A stretch of DNA of 64,000 bases from Paracoccaceae bacterium (GTDB lineage Bacteria; Pseudomonadota; Alphaproteobacteria; Rhodobacterales; Rhodobacteraceae). The notes under the pieces are model-generated. The model saw only the letters and a program-made list of their open reading frames with translations. It ran no database searches and was not told the DNA's origin. The number at the start of each line of letters is the position of its first letter. Position 1 is the first letter of the stretch. Shown here in pieces: positions 35,551-43,898 of this stretch. The stretch lies in assembly GCA_027489355.1 (NCBI GenBank), contig JAIXZY010000054.1:19768-83767 (forward strand), in the 5' to 3' direction. The position numbers and the translations under genes were made by a program.

Positions 35551-35803
35551 CATCCCGGCAGGTTGGGTGGCGGGCCCGCAGCAACCGTGAGGACCGGGTT
35601 TTTCCCGAGAGCCAGAGGTCTCAGGTGGGCGCCAGGTACCTGGACCAGGATCCAGGCAGAGCCAGCCCCCGTTCGCTTGCTTATCGGCCACTGGAAAATT
35701 GGCCCCGCACGCGAGGAGCAGAACCCGCCATCGCTCAAGATAGGGCGCGGGAGGCCGGGCTGCAAGGCTGGACAGATGTTCACCTTTGGTTCATATTTCT
35801 CGC

Positions 35804-36265
35804 ATGGACATGCCCGTCGACATTGCCGAAATCCTGCCCGCGCTTCCGGGCCAGCGCCTGCAGCGCGGCGTCTGCCGGGGTTTGCGGGCGCTGGATTTCG
35901 TCTGCGTGGAGGAGCTGATCCCGACCTCGGGCCTGCGCGTCGACGTGATGGCGCTGGGGCCGAAGGGCGAGGTCTGGGTGGTCGAGTGCAAGTCGGGCCG
36001 GGCGGATTACCGGGCTGATCGCAAGTGGCAGGGCTACCTGGACTGGTGCGACCGGTTCTTCTGGGCGGTGGATGCCGATTTCCCGGTGGAGCTGCTGCCC
36101 GAGGGGACGGGGCTGATCCTGGCCGATGCCTATGACGCCGAGGTGGTGCGGATGGCACCCGAGACGCCCTTGTCGGGCGCGCGGCGGAAGGTGGTCCTGC
36201 GGACCTTCGCGCGGGCGGCGGCAGGGCGGCTGCAACTGATGCGGGACCCGGGCGCCGGGGTGTAA
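35804..36265 (+). CDS. mmcB: MmcB-family DNA repair nuclease-like protein
   Basis: 153 residues. MmcB (mitomycin C resistance factor) was described in Caulobacter as a DNA-repair protein; the family has a PD-(D/E)xK nuclease-like core, visible here as GLRVDVMALGPKGEVWVVEC followed by KSGRADYRADRKWQGYLDWC, with Asp, Glu and Lys in the expected spacing. An in-frame TTG at 35786 gives a longer form; I prefer ATG 35804, with ATG 35810 also possible. It ends at a paired-hairpin repeat, convergent with ppk1. Confidence 0.85.
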   Translation: MDMPVDIAEILPALPGQRLQRGVCRGLRALDFVCVEELIPTSGLRVDVMALGPKGEVWVVECKSGRADYRADRKWQGYLDWCDRFFWAVDADFPVELLPEGTGLILADAYDAEVVRMAPETPLSGARRKVVLRTFARAAAGRLQLMRDPGAGV

Positions 36266-36324
36266 GGGGCCAAAATTCCTTGAGTAAGGAATTTGTCAAA
36301 ATCCTTGCTCAAGGATTTTGGCCC
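36266..36324. terminator. Paired-hairpin repeat (AAATCC family), copy 2, between mmcB and ppk1
   Basis: GGGCC, perfect hairpin AAATTCCTT-GAGT-AAGGAATTT, GTC, perfect hairpin AAAATCCTTG-CT-CAAGGATTTT, GGCCC; the GGGCC and GGCCC ends can pair. It fills the whole gap between the convergent stop codons and is A/T-rich on both sides of the stems, so it likely ends transcription in both directions. Confidence 0.65.
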
Positions 36325-38525
36325 TAACGCGCCGCCACCACCCCCGCCGCATCGTCGTCCTTCACCGGAATGAGTCGCGGGGCATCCTTCGCCGCCGTGC
36401 CGCGCCCCGAAAGCGACGGGTTCTGCATGAAGAACTGGTGGCAGTTGAACAGCTGCGCCCCCTCTGGCCCGAGATCGCGGGAATAGCTGCCGTCGGGTGA
36501 CAGCACCCAGCTTTGCGCCTCGTCCGCAAGGTTCGCGGCCATGATCTGGCTGAGGATCTGGTTCTTCACCGTGGGGTTATGTGCCTCGACCAGGGTCTCC
36601 ACGCGCCGCGTGAGGTTCCGCCCCATCCAGTCGGCGCTGGAGAAGAACACCCGCGCCTTCTTGGCCGGAAGCCCGTAGCCGTTGCCGAAGCAGACGATGC
36701 GGGAATGTTCCAGGAAGCGCCCGACGATCGACTTGACCCGGATGTTTTCGCTGAGACCCTTCACGCCAGGCCGCAAGCCGCAGATGCCGCGCACGACGAG
36801 GCTGATCTTCACCCCGGCCTGGCTGGCGGCATACAAGGCGTCGATCACGTCGGGCTCGATGATCGAGTTCATCTTGGCCCAGATTTCCGCCGGCCGCCCC
36901 GCCCGCGCATGCTCGGCCTCGGCGGCGATCAGCTGCAGCAGGCGCGGCTTCAGCGTGATGGGCGAGATCGCCAGGTTCTCCAGCCCTTCGGGCTGCACAT
37001 AGCCGGACAGGTAGTTGAACACCTTGGTCGCATCGCGCCCCAGCGCCGCGTCGCAGGTGAAGAAGCTGAGGTCGGTGTAGATCCGCGCGGTGATCGGGTG
37101 GTAGTTGCCGGTGCCGTAGTGGGTGTAGGTGACCAGATGGTCGCCCTCGCGCCGCACGACGGTGCTGATCTTGGCGTGGGTCTTGTAGTTGACGAAGCCG
37201 TAGACGACATGCGCCCCGGACCGCTCGAGCCGCCGCGACTGGCGGATGTTCGCGGCCTCGTCGAAGCGGGCCCTCAGTTCCACCAGGGCGGTGACCGATT
37301 TCCCGGCCTCGGCCGCCTCGCACAGCGCGCTGACCACGGGGCTGTCCCAGGAGGTGCGGTAGAGCGTCTGCTTGATCGCCAGCACGTTCGGGTCGGTCGC
37401 TGCCTGTTGCAGGAAGCGGATGACCATGTCGAAGGTTTCGTAGGGATGATGCAGCAGCATGTCCTTCTGCCGGATCGCCGCGAACATGTCGCCCTCGTGG
37501 TCCTGCACCCGTTCCGGCACGCGGGGGGTGAAGGGCGGCCACATCAGGTCTTGCCGGCTGGGCAGGATCAACTCCTTCAGGTCCGCCACGCCAAGAAGGC
37601 CCTTGACCTCGACCACCTCGTCCTCGCTGACCGCGAGCTCTTCCATGATCAGCGCCCGCAGGCTTTCCGGGGCGCCGGCGGACATCTTCAGCCGGATCAC
37701 CTCGCCCCGGCGGCGGCGTTTCAGCGCGGTCTCGAACTCGCGCACCAGGTCCTCGGCCTCGTCCTCGACTTCCAGGTCGCTGTCGCGCAGGACGCGGAAG
37801 GTGCAGTGGCCGCGGTCGGTGTAGCCGGGGAAGAGCATGTTGAGATGCATCAGCAGCAGTTCTTCCAGCGGCAGGAAGCGATGTTCGCCCTCTTTCCCCG
37901 GCAGGGGGACGAAACGTGCGATCTGCTGCGGGATGGGCAGAAGCGCCTTCAGCGGGCGGTGGTCGGTCATCCGCTCCAGCTCCAGCGCAAGGGAGAAGCC
38001 GGTGTTGGGGATGAACGGGAAGGGGTGGGCCGGGTCGATGGCAAGCGGCGACAGGACCGGGAAGACGTTCGAGAGGAAGTGCATTTCCAGGTGCTTCAGG
38101 TCGCGGGCCGTCAGCTTGGACCGCTGGACGAGCGAGATGCCCTCGCCCTCCATCTCTTTGCGCAGGCGGTTGAACGTGGTCTGCTGGGTCTGCATCAGCC
38201 GCCGTGCATCGGCGTTGATCAGTTGCAGCTGTTCGGCGGGGCTGCGGCCATCCTCGGAGAGCGTGGCGTTGCCGTTGCGCACCAGCGCCCGCAGGCCGGC
38301 CACACGCACGGTATAGAACTCATCCAGGTTGGTCGCGCTGATCGACAGGAAGCGTAGCCGTTCCAGCAGCGGGACCGCCGGATTCGCGGCCTCTTCCAGC
38401 ACACGCCAGTTGAAGGCCAGCCAGCTGAGCTCGCGGTTGAAGAAGCGCCCCGGTCCGGCCGTTTCGGCGAAGGGCAGTTCGACGGGGGCGGGGAAGCTGG
38501 ACTTGAGGAAATCGGCCTGGGTCAT
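36324..38525 (-). CDS. ppk1: Polyphosphate kinase PPK1
   Basis: Makes long-chain polyphosphate from ATP, reversibly; membrane-associated, 733 residues (normal length). Domains in order: N-terminal ([20 protein letters not shown]), head, and two phospholipase-D-like catalytic domains with [19 protein letters not shown] containing the phosphorylated His near residue 465, and [20 protein letters not shown]. No key residue is missing. Downstream of hdaA on the same strand but 122 bases away, with a candidate Pho box in between, so it probably has its own phosphate-controlled start. Confidence 0.95.
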   Translation of the reverse strand: MTQADFLKSSFPAPVELPFAETAGPGRFFNRELSWLAFNWRVLEEAANPAVPLLERLRFLSISATNLDEFYTVRVAGLRALVRNGNATLSEDGRSPAEQLQLINADARRLMQTQQTTFNRLRKEMEGEGISLVQRSKLTARDLKHLEMHFLSNVFPVLSPLAIDPAHPFPFIPNTGFSLALELERMTDHRPLKALLPIPQQIARFVPLPGKEGEHRFLPLEELLLMHLNMLFPGYTDRGHCTFRVLRDSDLEVEDEAEDLVREFETALKRRRRGEVIRLKMSAGAPESLRALIMEELAVSEDEVVEVKGLLGVADLKELILPSRQDLMWPPFTPRVPERVQDHEGDMFAAIRQKDMLLHHPYETFDMVIRFLQQAATDPNVLAIKQTLYRTSWDSPVVSALCEAAEAGKSVTALVELRARFDEAANIRQSRRLERSGAHVVYGFVNYKTHAKISTVVRREGDHLVTYTHYGTGNYHPITARIYTDLSFFTCDAALGRDATKVFNYLSGYVQPEGLENLAISPITLKPRLLQLIAAEAEHARAGRPAEIWAKMNSIIEPDVIDALYAASQAGVKISLVVRGICGLRPGVKGLSENIRVKSIVGRFLEHSRIVCFGNGYGLPAKKARVFFSSADWMGRNLTRRVETLVEAHNPTVKNQILSQIMAANLADEAQSWVLSPDGSYSRDLGPEGAQLFNCHQFFMQNPSLSGRGTAAKDAPRLIPVKDDDAAGVVAAR

Positions 38526-38548
38526 GGCGCGCTTATGCCGTGGTCTGT

Positions 38549-38566
38549 GTGAAAGTATTACGACAG
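38549..38566 (-). promoter_or_regulatory. Candidate Pho box before ppk1
   Basis: On the minus strand: CTGTCGT, AATA, CTTTCAC, two PhoB-type 7-mers (consensus close to CTGTCAT) with the standard 4-base spacer. It lies 23 bases before the ppk1 ATG. Two to three mismatches to consensus overall. Confidence 0.5.
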
Positions 38567-38647
38567 TTAGGCAGCTTGCGGCGCGACTGTCCAGAAAGGA
38601 CCGGGCCGGTCAGGACAACGTGTCCGGCCTGTGGCGACGGGTGGGGC

Positions 38648-39313
38648 TCAGATCGGGAAAACCACGTCCAGAAGCTCGGCCGCGAGTGCGCGGGTGATGG
38701 GGCGGGCCTCGGAGAGGGCGCGGGCGTCAAGGGCTGCGACGAGCGCGCGGGCGGCCCCGATGGAGCGGGGCATCCGGCTGACGAGATAGGGAATGAGGTT
38801 CGCAGGCACCGCGACCTGGCGGTCGGCGAAAAGCTTGACCAGCACGGCCGACAGCAGCGCGTCGTCCGGCCCGTCGAGTTGCGCGATGGGCGTGGCCTGC
38901 ATCCGGCTTTTCAGGTCGGGAAGTGTCAGTCCCCAATCGCGCGGCGGGGTGCGCGCGGTAAGAAGAAGCGCGCCGGTCGTGGTGGCCAGGTTGTGCAGGT
39001 GGAAAAGCTGGGCCTCGGCAGCGCCGATGCGGTCGGCATCCTCGACCGCGACGGCGCGGCCGGACAGGCTTGCGATGTCCGCACCGGCCAGCGTTTCCGC
39101 GGCCAGGATCACCGCGTCGGCCTTGGCCGCCCAGACATGGGCCAGGTGGGTCTTGCCCGCACCTTCCGGCCCGACCAGCAGCAGCTTGCGGCCCGGCCAG
39201 TGCTGCCAGTCGTCCACGGTCTGAAGGGCGAGGGCGTTCGATGGCGCGACGAAGAAGTGTTCCCGCGTCATCGCTTCAAGCCCTCGCAGGTCGAACGCAA
39301 GCTGCCGGATCAC
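38648..39313 (-). CDS. hdaA: DnaA-related regulatory inactivator HdaA
   Basis: AAA+ protein of 221 residues, the shortened DnaA relative that, with the sliding clamp, stimulates ATP hydrolysis by DnaA and prevents over-initiation of replication. The N-terminal RQLAFDLRG resembles the clamp-binding motif, Walker A is GPEGAGKTHLAHVWA near residue 49, and the Walker-B-like VAVEDADRIG follows. The C-terminal DNA-binding domain of DnaA is absent, as expected. The ATG overlaps the stop of the perM-like gene (ATGA). This synteny with ppk1 is common in alphaproteobacteria (from memory). Confidence 0.88.
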   Translation of the reverse strand: MIRQLAFDLRGLEAMTREHFFVAPSNALALQTVDDWQHWPGRKLLLVGPEGAGKTHLAHVWAAKADAVILAAETLAGADIASLSGRAVAVEDADRIGAAEAQLFHLHNLATTTGALLLTARTPPRDWGLTLPDLKSRMQATPIAQLDGPDDALLSAVLVKLFADRQVAVPANLIPYLVSRMPRSIGAARALVAALDARALSEARPITRALAAELLDVVFPI

Positions 39314-40440
39314 GCGCCCTCTCCAGCGCTACCGGTCTTGCGGCGGCGGGGTGTGGCGACGGCGGTGTCAAGCGGCGCCGGGGGGAGGGCGGTGGTGCCC
39401 TTGTACAGCAGGCTCGCCCGGTATTGCTCGATCCCGAAGCGGGCGAGGACCCCGATCGAGGCCGCGACGGGGACGGCGATCAGCATGCCGACGAAGCCGA
39501 AGACCGTGCCGAAGGCCGAGAGGGCGAACAGAAGCCAGACCGGGTGCAGGCCCACCGACTTGCCCACCAGGCGCGGGGTCAGGATGTTGCCCTCGACGAA
39601 CTGCCCGGCGGCGAAGATCGCGGCGATGATGCCGATCTGCAGCCAGTCGCCCCAGAACTGGAACAGCGCCAGCCCGATCGCCAGTGCGCCGCCGACCAGC
39701 GAGCCGACATAGGGAATGAAGGTGATGGCGCCGGCGATGGCTCCGACGACCAGGCCGAACTGCAGCCCCGCGGCCATCAGGGCGACCGCGTAGAAAGTCC
39801 CCAGCGCCAGGCAGACCGAGACCTGGCCGCGCACAAATCCGGCAAGCACTGCGTCGATCTCGCGCGCGAGTCGGCGGATCGTCGGGGCGTGGTCCAGGGG
39901 AAGCATCCCGTCGACCTTTGCGACGATGTCGTCCCAGTCAAGCAGCAGGTAGAAGGCCACCACCGGCACGACCACGATGAACAGGACGATGGAGATCACG
40001 CCCAGGGCGGAGGACAACACGCCCTGCGCCAGTTCCGCGCCCCGGGCCTGGATCGCCAGACCGATCTCGGCCAGCGTCTGCCGGATGGTCGAGGTCGAAT
40101 CGGCCAGTTCGGGAAAACGTTCGAGAAGGAACCCCTGCAACCGCCTGGTGATGTCGGGCGCGGCGTTGACGAGGGCGGTCAGCTGGTTGACCAGAGTCGG
40201 GATGACGGCCAGCACCAGCAGCACCACGGCCAGCAGCGCCACCAGCGAGATCACCGTCGTCGCCGCGGCGCGCGAGAGGCCCAGACGCTCCAGCCGGTCG
40301 GCGACAGGGTCCAGGAAATAGGCGATGGCTCCGCCGACGATGAAGGGCAGCAGGACGTCGCCCAGGAACCACAGAAGCAGCAGGAACACCGCCGCGGCGA
40401 TGCCCCAGTAACGCAACTGGTGTGAGGTCGGCAAAGCCAT
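39310..40440 (-). CDS. AI-2E/PerM-family transporter
   Basis: Inner-membrane protein of 376 residues with about eight helices: YWGIAAAVFLLLLWFLGDVL, FIVGGAIAYFLDPVADRLER, ISLVALLAVVLLVLAVIPTL and, later, GAIAGAITFIPYVGSLVGGA and LVGKSVGLHPVWLLFALSAF, the last two being family signatures. Members export autoinducer-2 or act as sodium/proton antiporters; the role here is unknown. ATG 40440 has GGAAGGA upstream and is preferred over an earlier in-frame start at 40491. Confidence 0.88.
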   Translation of the reverse strand: MALPTSHQLRYWGIAAAVFLLLLWFLGDVLLPFIVGGAIAYFLDPVADRLERLGLSRAAATTVISLVALLAVVLLVLAVIPTLVNQLTALVNAAPDITRRLQGFLLERFPELADSTSTIRQTLAEIGLAIQARGAELAQGVLSSALGVISIVLFIVVVPVVAFYLLLDWDDIVAKVDGMLPLDHAPTIRRLAREIDAVLAGFVRGQVSVCLALGTFYAVALMAAGLQFGLVVGAIAGAITFIPYVGSLVGGALAIGLALFQFWGDWLQIGIIAAIFAAGQFVEGNILTPRLVGKSVGLHPVWLLFALSAFGTVFGFVGMLIAVPVAASIGVLARFGIEQYRASLLYKGTTALPPAPLDTAVATPRRRKTGSAGEGA

Positions 40441-40658
40441 CCCGGGTCCTTCCTTTGGCCCACATATCGCCCGACGCGCCCCCCCGCGCAAGGGCGGGAC
40501 CGGCGAAAAGCCGCTGTCAGCATGTGCTTAAGACGGGTCGGGTAAGCGTGGCCGGGATGGAGGCTGCCCGCAGAACCGGGGCAGGAGAGGCCATCCGGGG
40601 CACGGTGTCCCGGGTTCCGGTCGGCCGGTGACGGCAGGCCCAACCGAAAGGCAAGACC

Positions 40659-40922
40659 ATGAAACTGAAGCTTCTCTCGATCCTTGCGCTGACTTCGATG
40701 CCGATGGCCGCGATGGCGATGCCCGTCGTCGGTGACGTGGTCGGCACCGAACCGGAGGCCGCCAAGGCCGCGCTGGAAAAGGCCGGCTGCACGGTGAACG
40801 AGTTCGAGGCCGAGGACGGCAAGATCGAGGCCAAGTGCACTGACACCGCCACGCAGAAGGCGATGGAAGTCTACATCGACCCGGCCTCGGGCAAGGTCAC
40901 CGACATCAAGTCGGAAGACTGA
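40659..40922 (+). CDS. Secreted PepSY-domain protein
   Basis: 87 residues with a signal peptide (MKLKLLSILALTSMPMAAMA). The mature part is one PepSY-like repeat: VGTEPEAAKAALEKAGCTVN, then EVYIDPASGKVTDIKSED. Small PepSY proteins often sit beside b-type cytochromes and may bind or inhibit partners in the periplasm. One base separates it from the cytochrome b561 gene, so the two are cotranscribed. Confidence 0.8.
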   Translation: MKLKLLSILALTSMPMAAMAMPVVGDVVGTEPEAAKAALEKAGCTVNEFEAEDGKIEAKCTDTATQKAMEVYIDPASGKVTDIKSED

Positions 40923-40923
40923 C

Positions 40924-41565
40924 ATGGCGACCCCCCGGACACTTGCCGCCTCGGCGGCGCCCCCCTCGCTGTGGGATCCTGTCGTTCGGCTGACCCATTG
41001 GGGCATCGCCGTCTCGGTCCTGCTGAACGCCGCGCTGGACGAAGGCGGAAGCCTTCTGCACGTCTCGCTGGGCTGGCTGGTGATGGCGCTGCTGCTCTTG
41101 CGGCTGGTCTGGGGGGTGCTTGGCCCGGCCGAGGCCCGCTTCTCGGCCTTCCCGCCCAATCCGGTCGCGGCGCTGCGCCATCTTGGCCAGCTCGTCTCGG
41201 GCCGGGTGCGGGAACACCCCTCGCACAACCCGGCCGGGGCAATGATGGCCTATGCCTTCTGGGCCTGCCTGGCCCTTGTCACTGTCACCGGCCTCTACAT
41301 GACCGGCGGAGCGACACCGATGCAGGTGGCCGCCGAGAAAGCAGCTGTTGCATCCGGCGACTGGTCTGCTTTGATCAAGGAGAGCGAAGGCGAATCCTCG
41401 GACGAGGACAGGGGCCTGCGTCACACGGCCGAAGAGGTGCATGAAGTGGTTGCCAATCTTCTGTTGATCCTAGCCGCGCTGCACGTGGCAGGCGTCCTTG
41501 TCGAGGCCCGGGCCATGCGCCGGAACCTCGTCGCGCCGATGGTGCTTGGCCACAGGCGCAAATGA
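40924..41565 (+). CDS. Cytochrome b561-type membrane protein
   Basis: Di-haem b-type cytochrome of 213 residues with four membrane helices, moving electrons within the inner membrane. Haem-ligand histidines are probably in PVVRLTHWGIAVSVLLNAAL, GGSLLHVSLGWLVMALLLLR and ANLLLILAALHVAGVLVEAR. An acidic loop (KESEGESSDEDRGLRHTAEE) precedes the last helix. Partner unknown; it lies between PepSY and a membrane-anchored regulator and overlaps the latter by 4 bases. Confidence 0.85.
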   Translation: MATPRTLAASAAPPSLWDPVVRLTHWGIAVSVLLNAALDEGGSLLHVSLGWLVMALLLLRLVWGVLGPAEARFSAFPPNPVAALRHLGQLVSGRVREHPSHNPAGAMMAYAFWACLALVTVTGLYMTGGATPMQVAAEKAAVASGDWSALIKESEGESSDEDRGLRHTAEEVHEVVANLLLILAALHVAGVLVEARAMRRNLVAPMVLGHRRK

Positions 41566-42092
41566 CGGCCAGCCCGGATATTGTCAGCGCAGGGCGCCGC
41601 CAGACTGCGGCGCTCTCGATCTTCCTGATGGTGCAGACCCTGGGGACGGTGTTCTTCGTCGGCGACGTGATCGGCGACCTGCGAGCCGACCCTCTGTCCG
41701 CCCATTTCATCTTCGAGGCCATGGTGACCGCCGCACTGGTCCTGGGCATCCTCTTTGGCACATTTGCGCTGCGCCGCACGATCGAGCTTCTGCGCGCTCA
41801 GGACCAGGCACTGGCCGTGGCGCGCGGGGCGCTGTCCGACGTGATCGACCGTCAGTTCCAGACCTGGGCCCTGACACCCGCGGAGCGGGACGTGGGGTTC
41901 CTGGCGCTGAAGGGCCTGGACGTGGCCGAGATCGCCGAGCTGCGCGGCGCGGCCCAGGGCACGGTCCGGGCGCAGCTGACGCGGATCTATTCCAAGGCGG
42001 GCGTTTCGGGCCGCGCCCAGTTCGCGGCCTTCTTCGTCGAGGACCTTCTGGGTGAAGGCGTGCCAGAGGCCGCAGCGCAAGCCGCCCAGTAG
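41562..42092 (+). CDS. Membrane-anchored LuxR-type HTH protein
   Basis: 176 residues: two membrane helices (ALSIFLMVQTLGTVFFVGDV and FEAMVTAALVLGILFGTFAL), a coiled linker (RRTIELLRAQDQALAVARGA), then a C-terminal LuxR-type helix-turn-helix (LTPAERDVGFLALKGLDVAE, GTVRAQLTRIYSKAGVSGRA). DNA binding from the membrane would let it sense the electron-transfer partner encoded just upstream (inference). The stop codon lies inside a 28-base palindromic repeat. Confidence 0.78.
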   Translation: MTASPDIVSAGRRQTAALSIFLMVQTLGTVFFVGDVIGDLRADPLSAHFIFEAMVTAALVLGILFGTFALRRTIELLRAQDQALAVARGALSDVIDRQFQTWALTPAERDVGFLALKGLDVAEIAELRGAAQGTVRAQLTRIYSKAGVSGRAQFAAFFVEDLLGEGVPEAAAQAAQ

Positions 42093-42116
42093 GGTGGGCG
42101 ATATCGCCCACCCTAC
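42089..42116. repeat. 28-base palindrome (GTAGGGTGGGC family), copy 1
   Basis: Perfect palindrome with arms GTAGGGTGGGCGAT and ATCGCCCACCCTAC. It overlaps the last bases of the LuxR-type gene and ends 4 bases before the convergent permease stop. A second copy is at 43785. This REP-like sequence is familiar from many alphaproteobacteria. Confidence 0.8.
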
Positions 42117-42119
42117 GGC

Positions 42120-42896
42120 TCAGGCCCGCAGGGTGAAGCCGCGCGCAAGGTGGTTGCGCACGAACCAGATCATTGCCACCCCCGGCACCAGCGACAGGCA
42201 GGTCATCGCCATCACCATTCCGATGTCGGTCTGGAACGAAAACATCGCCTGGATCGCCATGGTGATGGGCTTGCCCCCCGTCACCGTCAGGATCCGCGCG
42301 AAGACCACCTCGACCCAGCTGAAGATGAAGCAGAAGAAGGCAGCCACCCCGATCCCCGGGGCGATCTGCGGGATCAGGTGACGGAAGAAGAACGACGCCC
42401 GGCTGTGCCCGTCCAGATAGGCGGTCTCGTCGAACTCGCGCGGGACGGCGCGGATGAAGCTTTCCAGCACCCAGATCGCCACGGGCATGTTGAACAGGCA
42501 ATGCACCAGCGCGATCCCGACCGGTGAGTTCACCAGGGCGAAGTGGCTGAACAGGATGAAGATCGGCAGTGACAGCACCACGGGCGGCGTCACCCGGAAG
42601 ACGAGGATCATCAGCAGGAAATGCCGGTCGCCCGTGAAGCGGTAGCGCGCCAGGGCATAGGCGGCGGGCAGGCCGATCGTGATGCAGAGTGCGACGTTCA
42701 GCACCACGTAGATCAGCGAGTTCACCATCGCCGCCCGCAGCTCGGGTGCGGCGAGGACGTTGCGGTAGTTAATCAGTCCGATGGCGCCTTCCGCCACCGT
42801 GTCGGTCGGAAGGGTGGCGGTGAAGGACAGAAGGATCGCCTGCACCAGCGGCAAGAGGATGAAGACGGCCAGCGCCAGGATGCCGAGATGTCTCAT
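42120..42896 (-). CDS. Carbohydrate ABC importer permease, MalG/GlpQ-like
   Basis: Inner-membrane permease of 258 residues, about six helices. Family pattern: SLIYVVLNVALCITIGLPAA, the EAA loop as VPREFDETAYLDGHSRASFF, and FSWVEVVFARILTVTGGKPI. From memory closest to the second permease of glycerol or sugar importers. The frame is open far upstream, but the ATG at 42896 overlaps the upstream permease stop by 4 bases, which fixes the start. No ATPase or binding protein is adjacent. Confidence 0.82.
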   Translation of the reverse strand: MRHLGILALAVFILLPLVQAILLSFTATLPTDTVAEGAIGLINYRNVLAAPELRAAMVNSLIYVVLNVALCITIGLPAAYALARYRFTGDRHFLLMILVFRVTPPVVLSLPIFILFSHFALVNSPVGIALVHCLFNMPVAIWVLESFIRAVPREFDETAYLDGHSRASFFFRHLIPQIAPGIGVAAFFCFIFSWVEVVFARILTVTGGKPITMAIQAMFSFQTDIGMVMAMTCLSLVPGVAMIWFVRNHLARGFTLRA

Positions 42897-43741
42897 GCCT
42901 CGCGCTCTCGCGTGGCGGCGACGAAGGCCCAGACGACGGCCAGCACGATCAGGAAGTACAGCGTGGCCCGTGCAGCGGCCTGTCCGTAGGAAAAGCCCTT
43001 GATTTCCTCGCCCAGCTCCAGCGTCAGGAAGCGGGTGGCGTCGTCCGGCCCGCCGGCGTTGATCGCGAAGGCTTCGGTGTAGATCATGAAGCTGTCTATG
43101 AAGCGCAGCAGCAGGACAATGGCCAGCGCGCCCGCGATCTTCGGCAGCTGGAGGAAGCGGAAGACGGCCCAGCGCGAGGCCCCGTCGATGGCTGCGGCCT
43201 GCGTGTAGGCGGGCGGGATCGCTGAAAGGCCCGCATAGGCCAGCACCACGACCAGCCCCAGCCAGTGCCAGGTGTCCACCACCAGGATCAGCGCCCAGGT
43301 ATGCCAGCCGGTAAACTTCCAGTCGAAGCCGATCGCCGCCAGGCCGGGGCCCAGCAGCCCGGTCCGAGGTTCGATCAGCCCCAGCCAGAACATAGGAATC
43401 ATGTTCCATGGCACCACCAACGGCAGCGCCACCAGCATCAGCCCCCAGACCGCCCGTTTCCCGTAGCTCAGAAGAAGCAGCGCCACGCCGATCCCCAGCG
43501 GCACCTGAATGCCAAGGGCAAGGGTGGAGAAAAGGAGGCTCCGTCCCAGCGAGGCAAGGAAGCGGTCGGACTGCAGGATGTCGGCGAACCACTGCGGGCC
43601 GACCCAGTAGACGTCCGAGAGGGTGAAGATGTCGTGAAAGCCGTAGTTGATGACCGCCAAAAGCGGCAGCGCCCCCACCAGCGCCAGAAGCGTGAGGGCG
43701 GGAAGGACCAGGAACCAGGCGCGGTTGTCGTGCGGGCGCAT
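42893..43741 (-). CDS. Carbohydrate ABC importer permease, MalF/GlpP-like
   Basis: Inner-membrane permease of 282 residues: [20 protein letters not shown] first helix, [40 protein letters not shown], and the EAA loop [20 protein letters not shown]. The RAWFLVLP opening and [14 protein letters not shown] resemble GlpP of the glycerol ABC importer (from memory). Met 43741 is preferred; the longer frame to 43897 runs through a repeat. Divergent from proS. Confidence 0.82.
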   Translation of the reverse strand: MRPHDNRAWFLVLPALTLLALVGALPLLAVINYGFHDIFTLSDVYWVGPQWFADILQSDRFLASLGRSLLFSTLALGIQVPLGIGVALLLLSYGKRAVWGLMLVALPLVVPWNMIPMFWLGLIEPRTGLLGPGLAAIGFDWKFTGWHTWALILVVDTWHWLGLVVVLAYAGLSAIPPAYTQAAAIDGASRWAVFRFLQLPKIAGALAIVLLLRFIDSFMIYTEAFAINAGGPDDATRFLTLELGEEIKGFSYGQAAARATLYFLIVLAVVWAFVAATREREA

Positions 43742-43784
43742 GTCCCGAACCGACAGGCCCGCACGCCGGAAGTCAAGCGCAAGC

Positions 43785-43812
43785 GTAGGGTGGGCAGCAT
43801 TGCCCACCCTAC
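43785..43812. repeat. 28-base palindrome (GTAGGGTGGGC family), copy 2
   Basis: Arms GTAGGGTGGGCA and TGCCCACCCTAC around GCAT. It lies between the divergent permease and proS genes, so the permease pair is bracketed by the two copies. Confidence 0.8.
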
Positions 43813-43898
43813 GGGGCGCGCGGCCGCAGGCCCTCGCGGCTTGCCTGCCCGGCCTTGACCCGCTAGGAAACGCGGGACCCTTTGCATGGCAGGCCAAA

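Noticed and set aside
36513..38357. Open frame of 614 codons opposite ppk1
   Set aside because: Antisense shadow of ppk1, no ribosome binding site and no recognisable domain.
43272..43290. Extra copy of the TGTCCAC palindrome (GTGTCCACCACC)
   Set aside because: Only one half-site matches and it is inside a permease gene.
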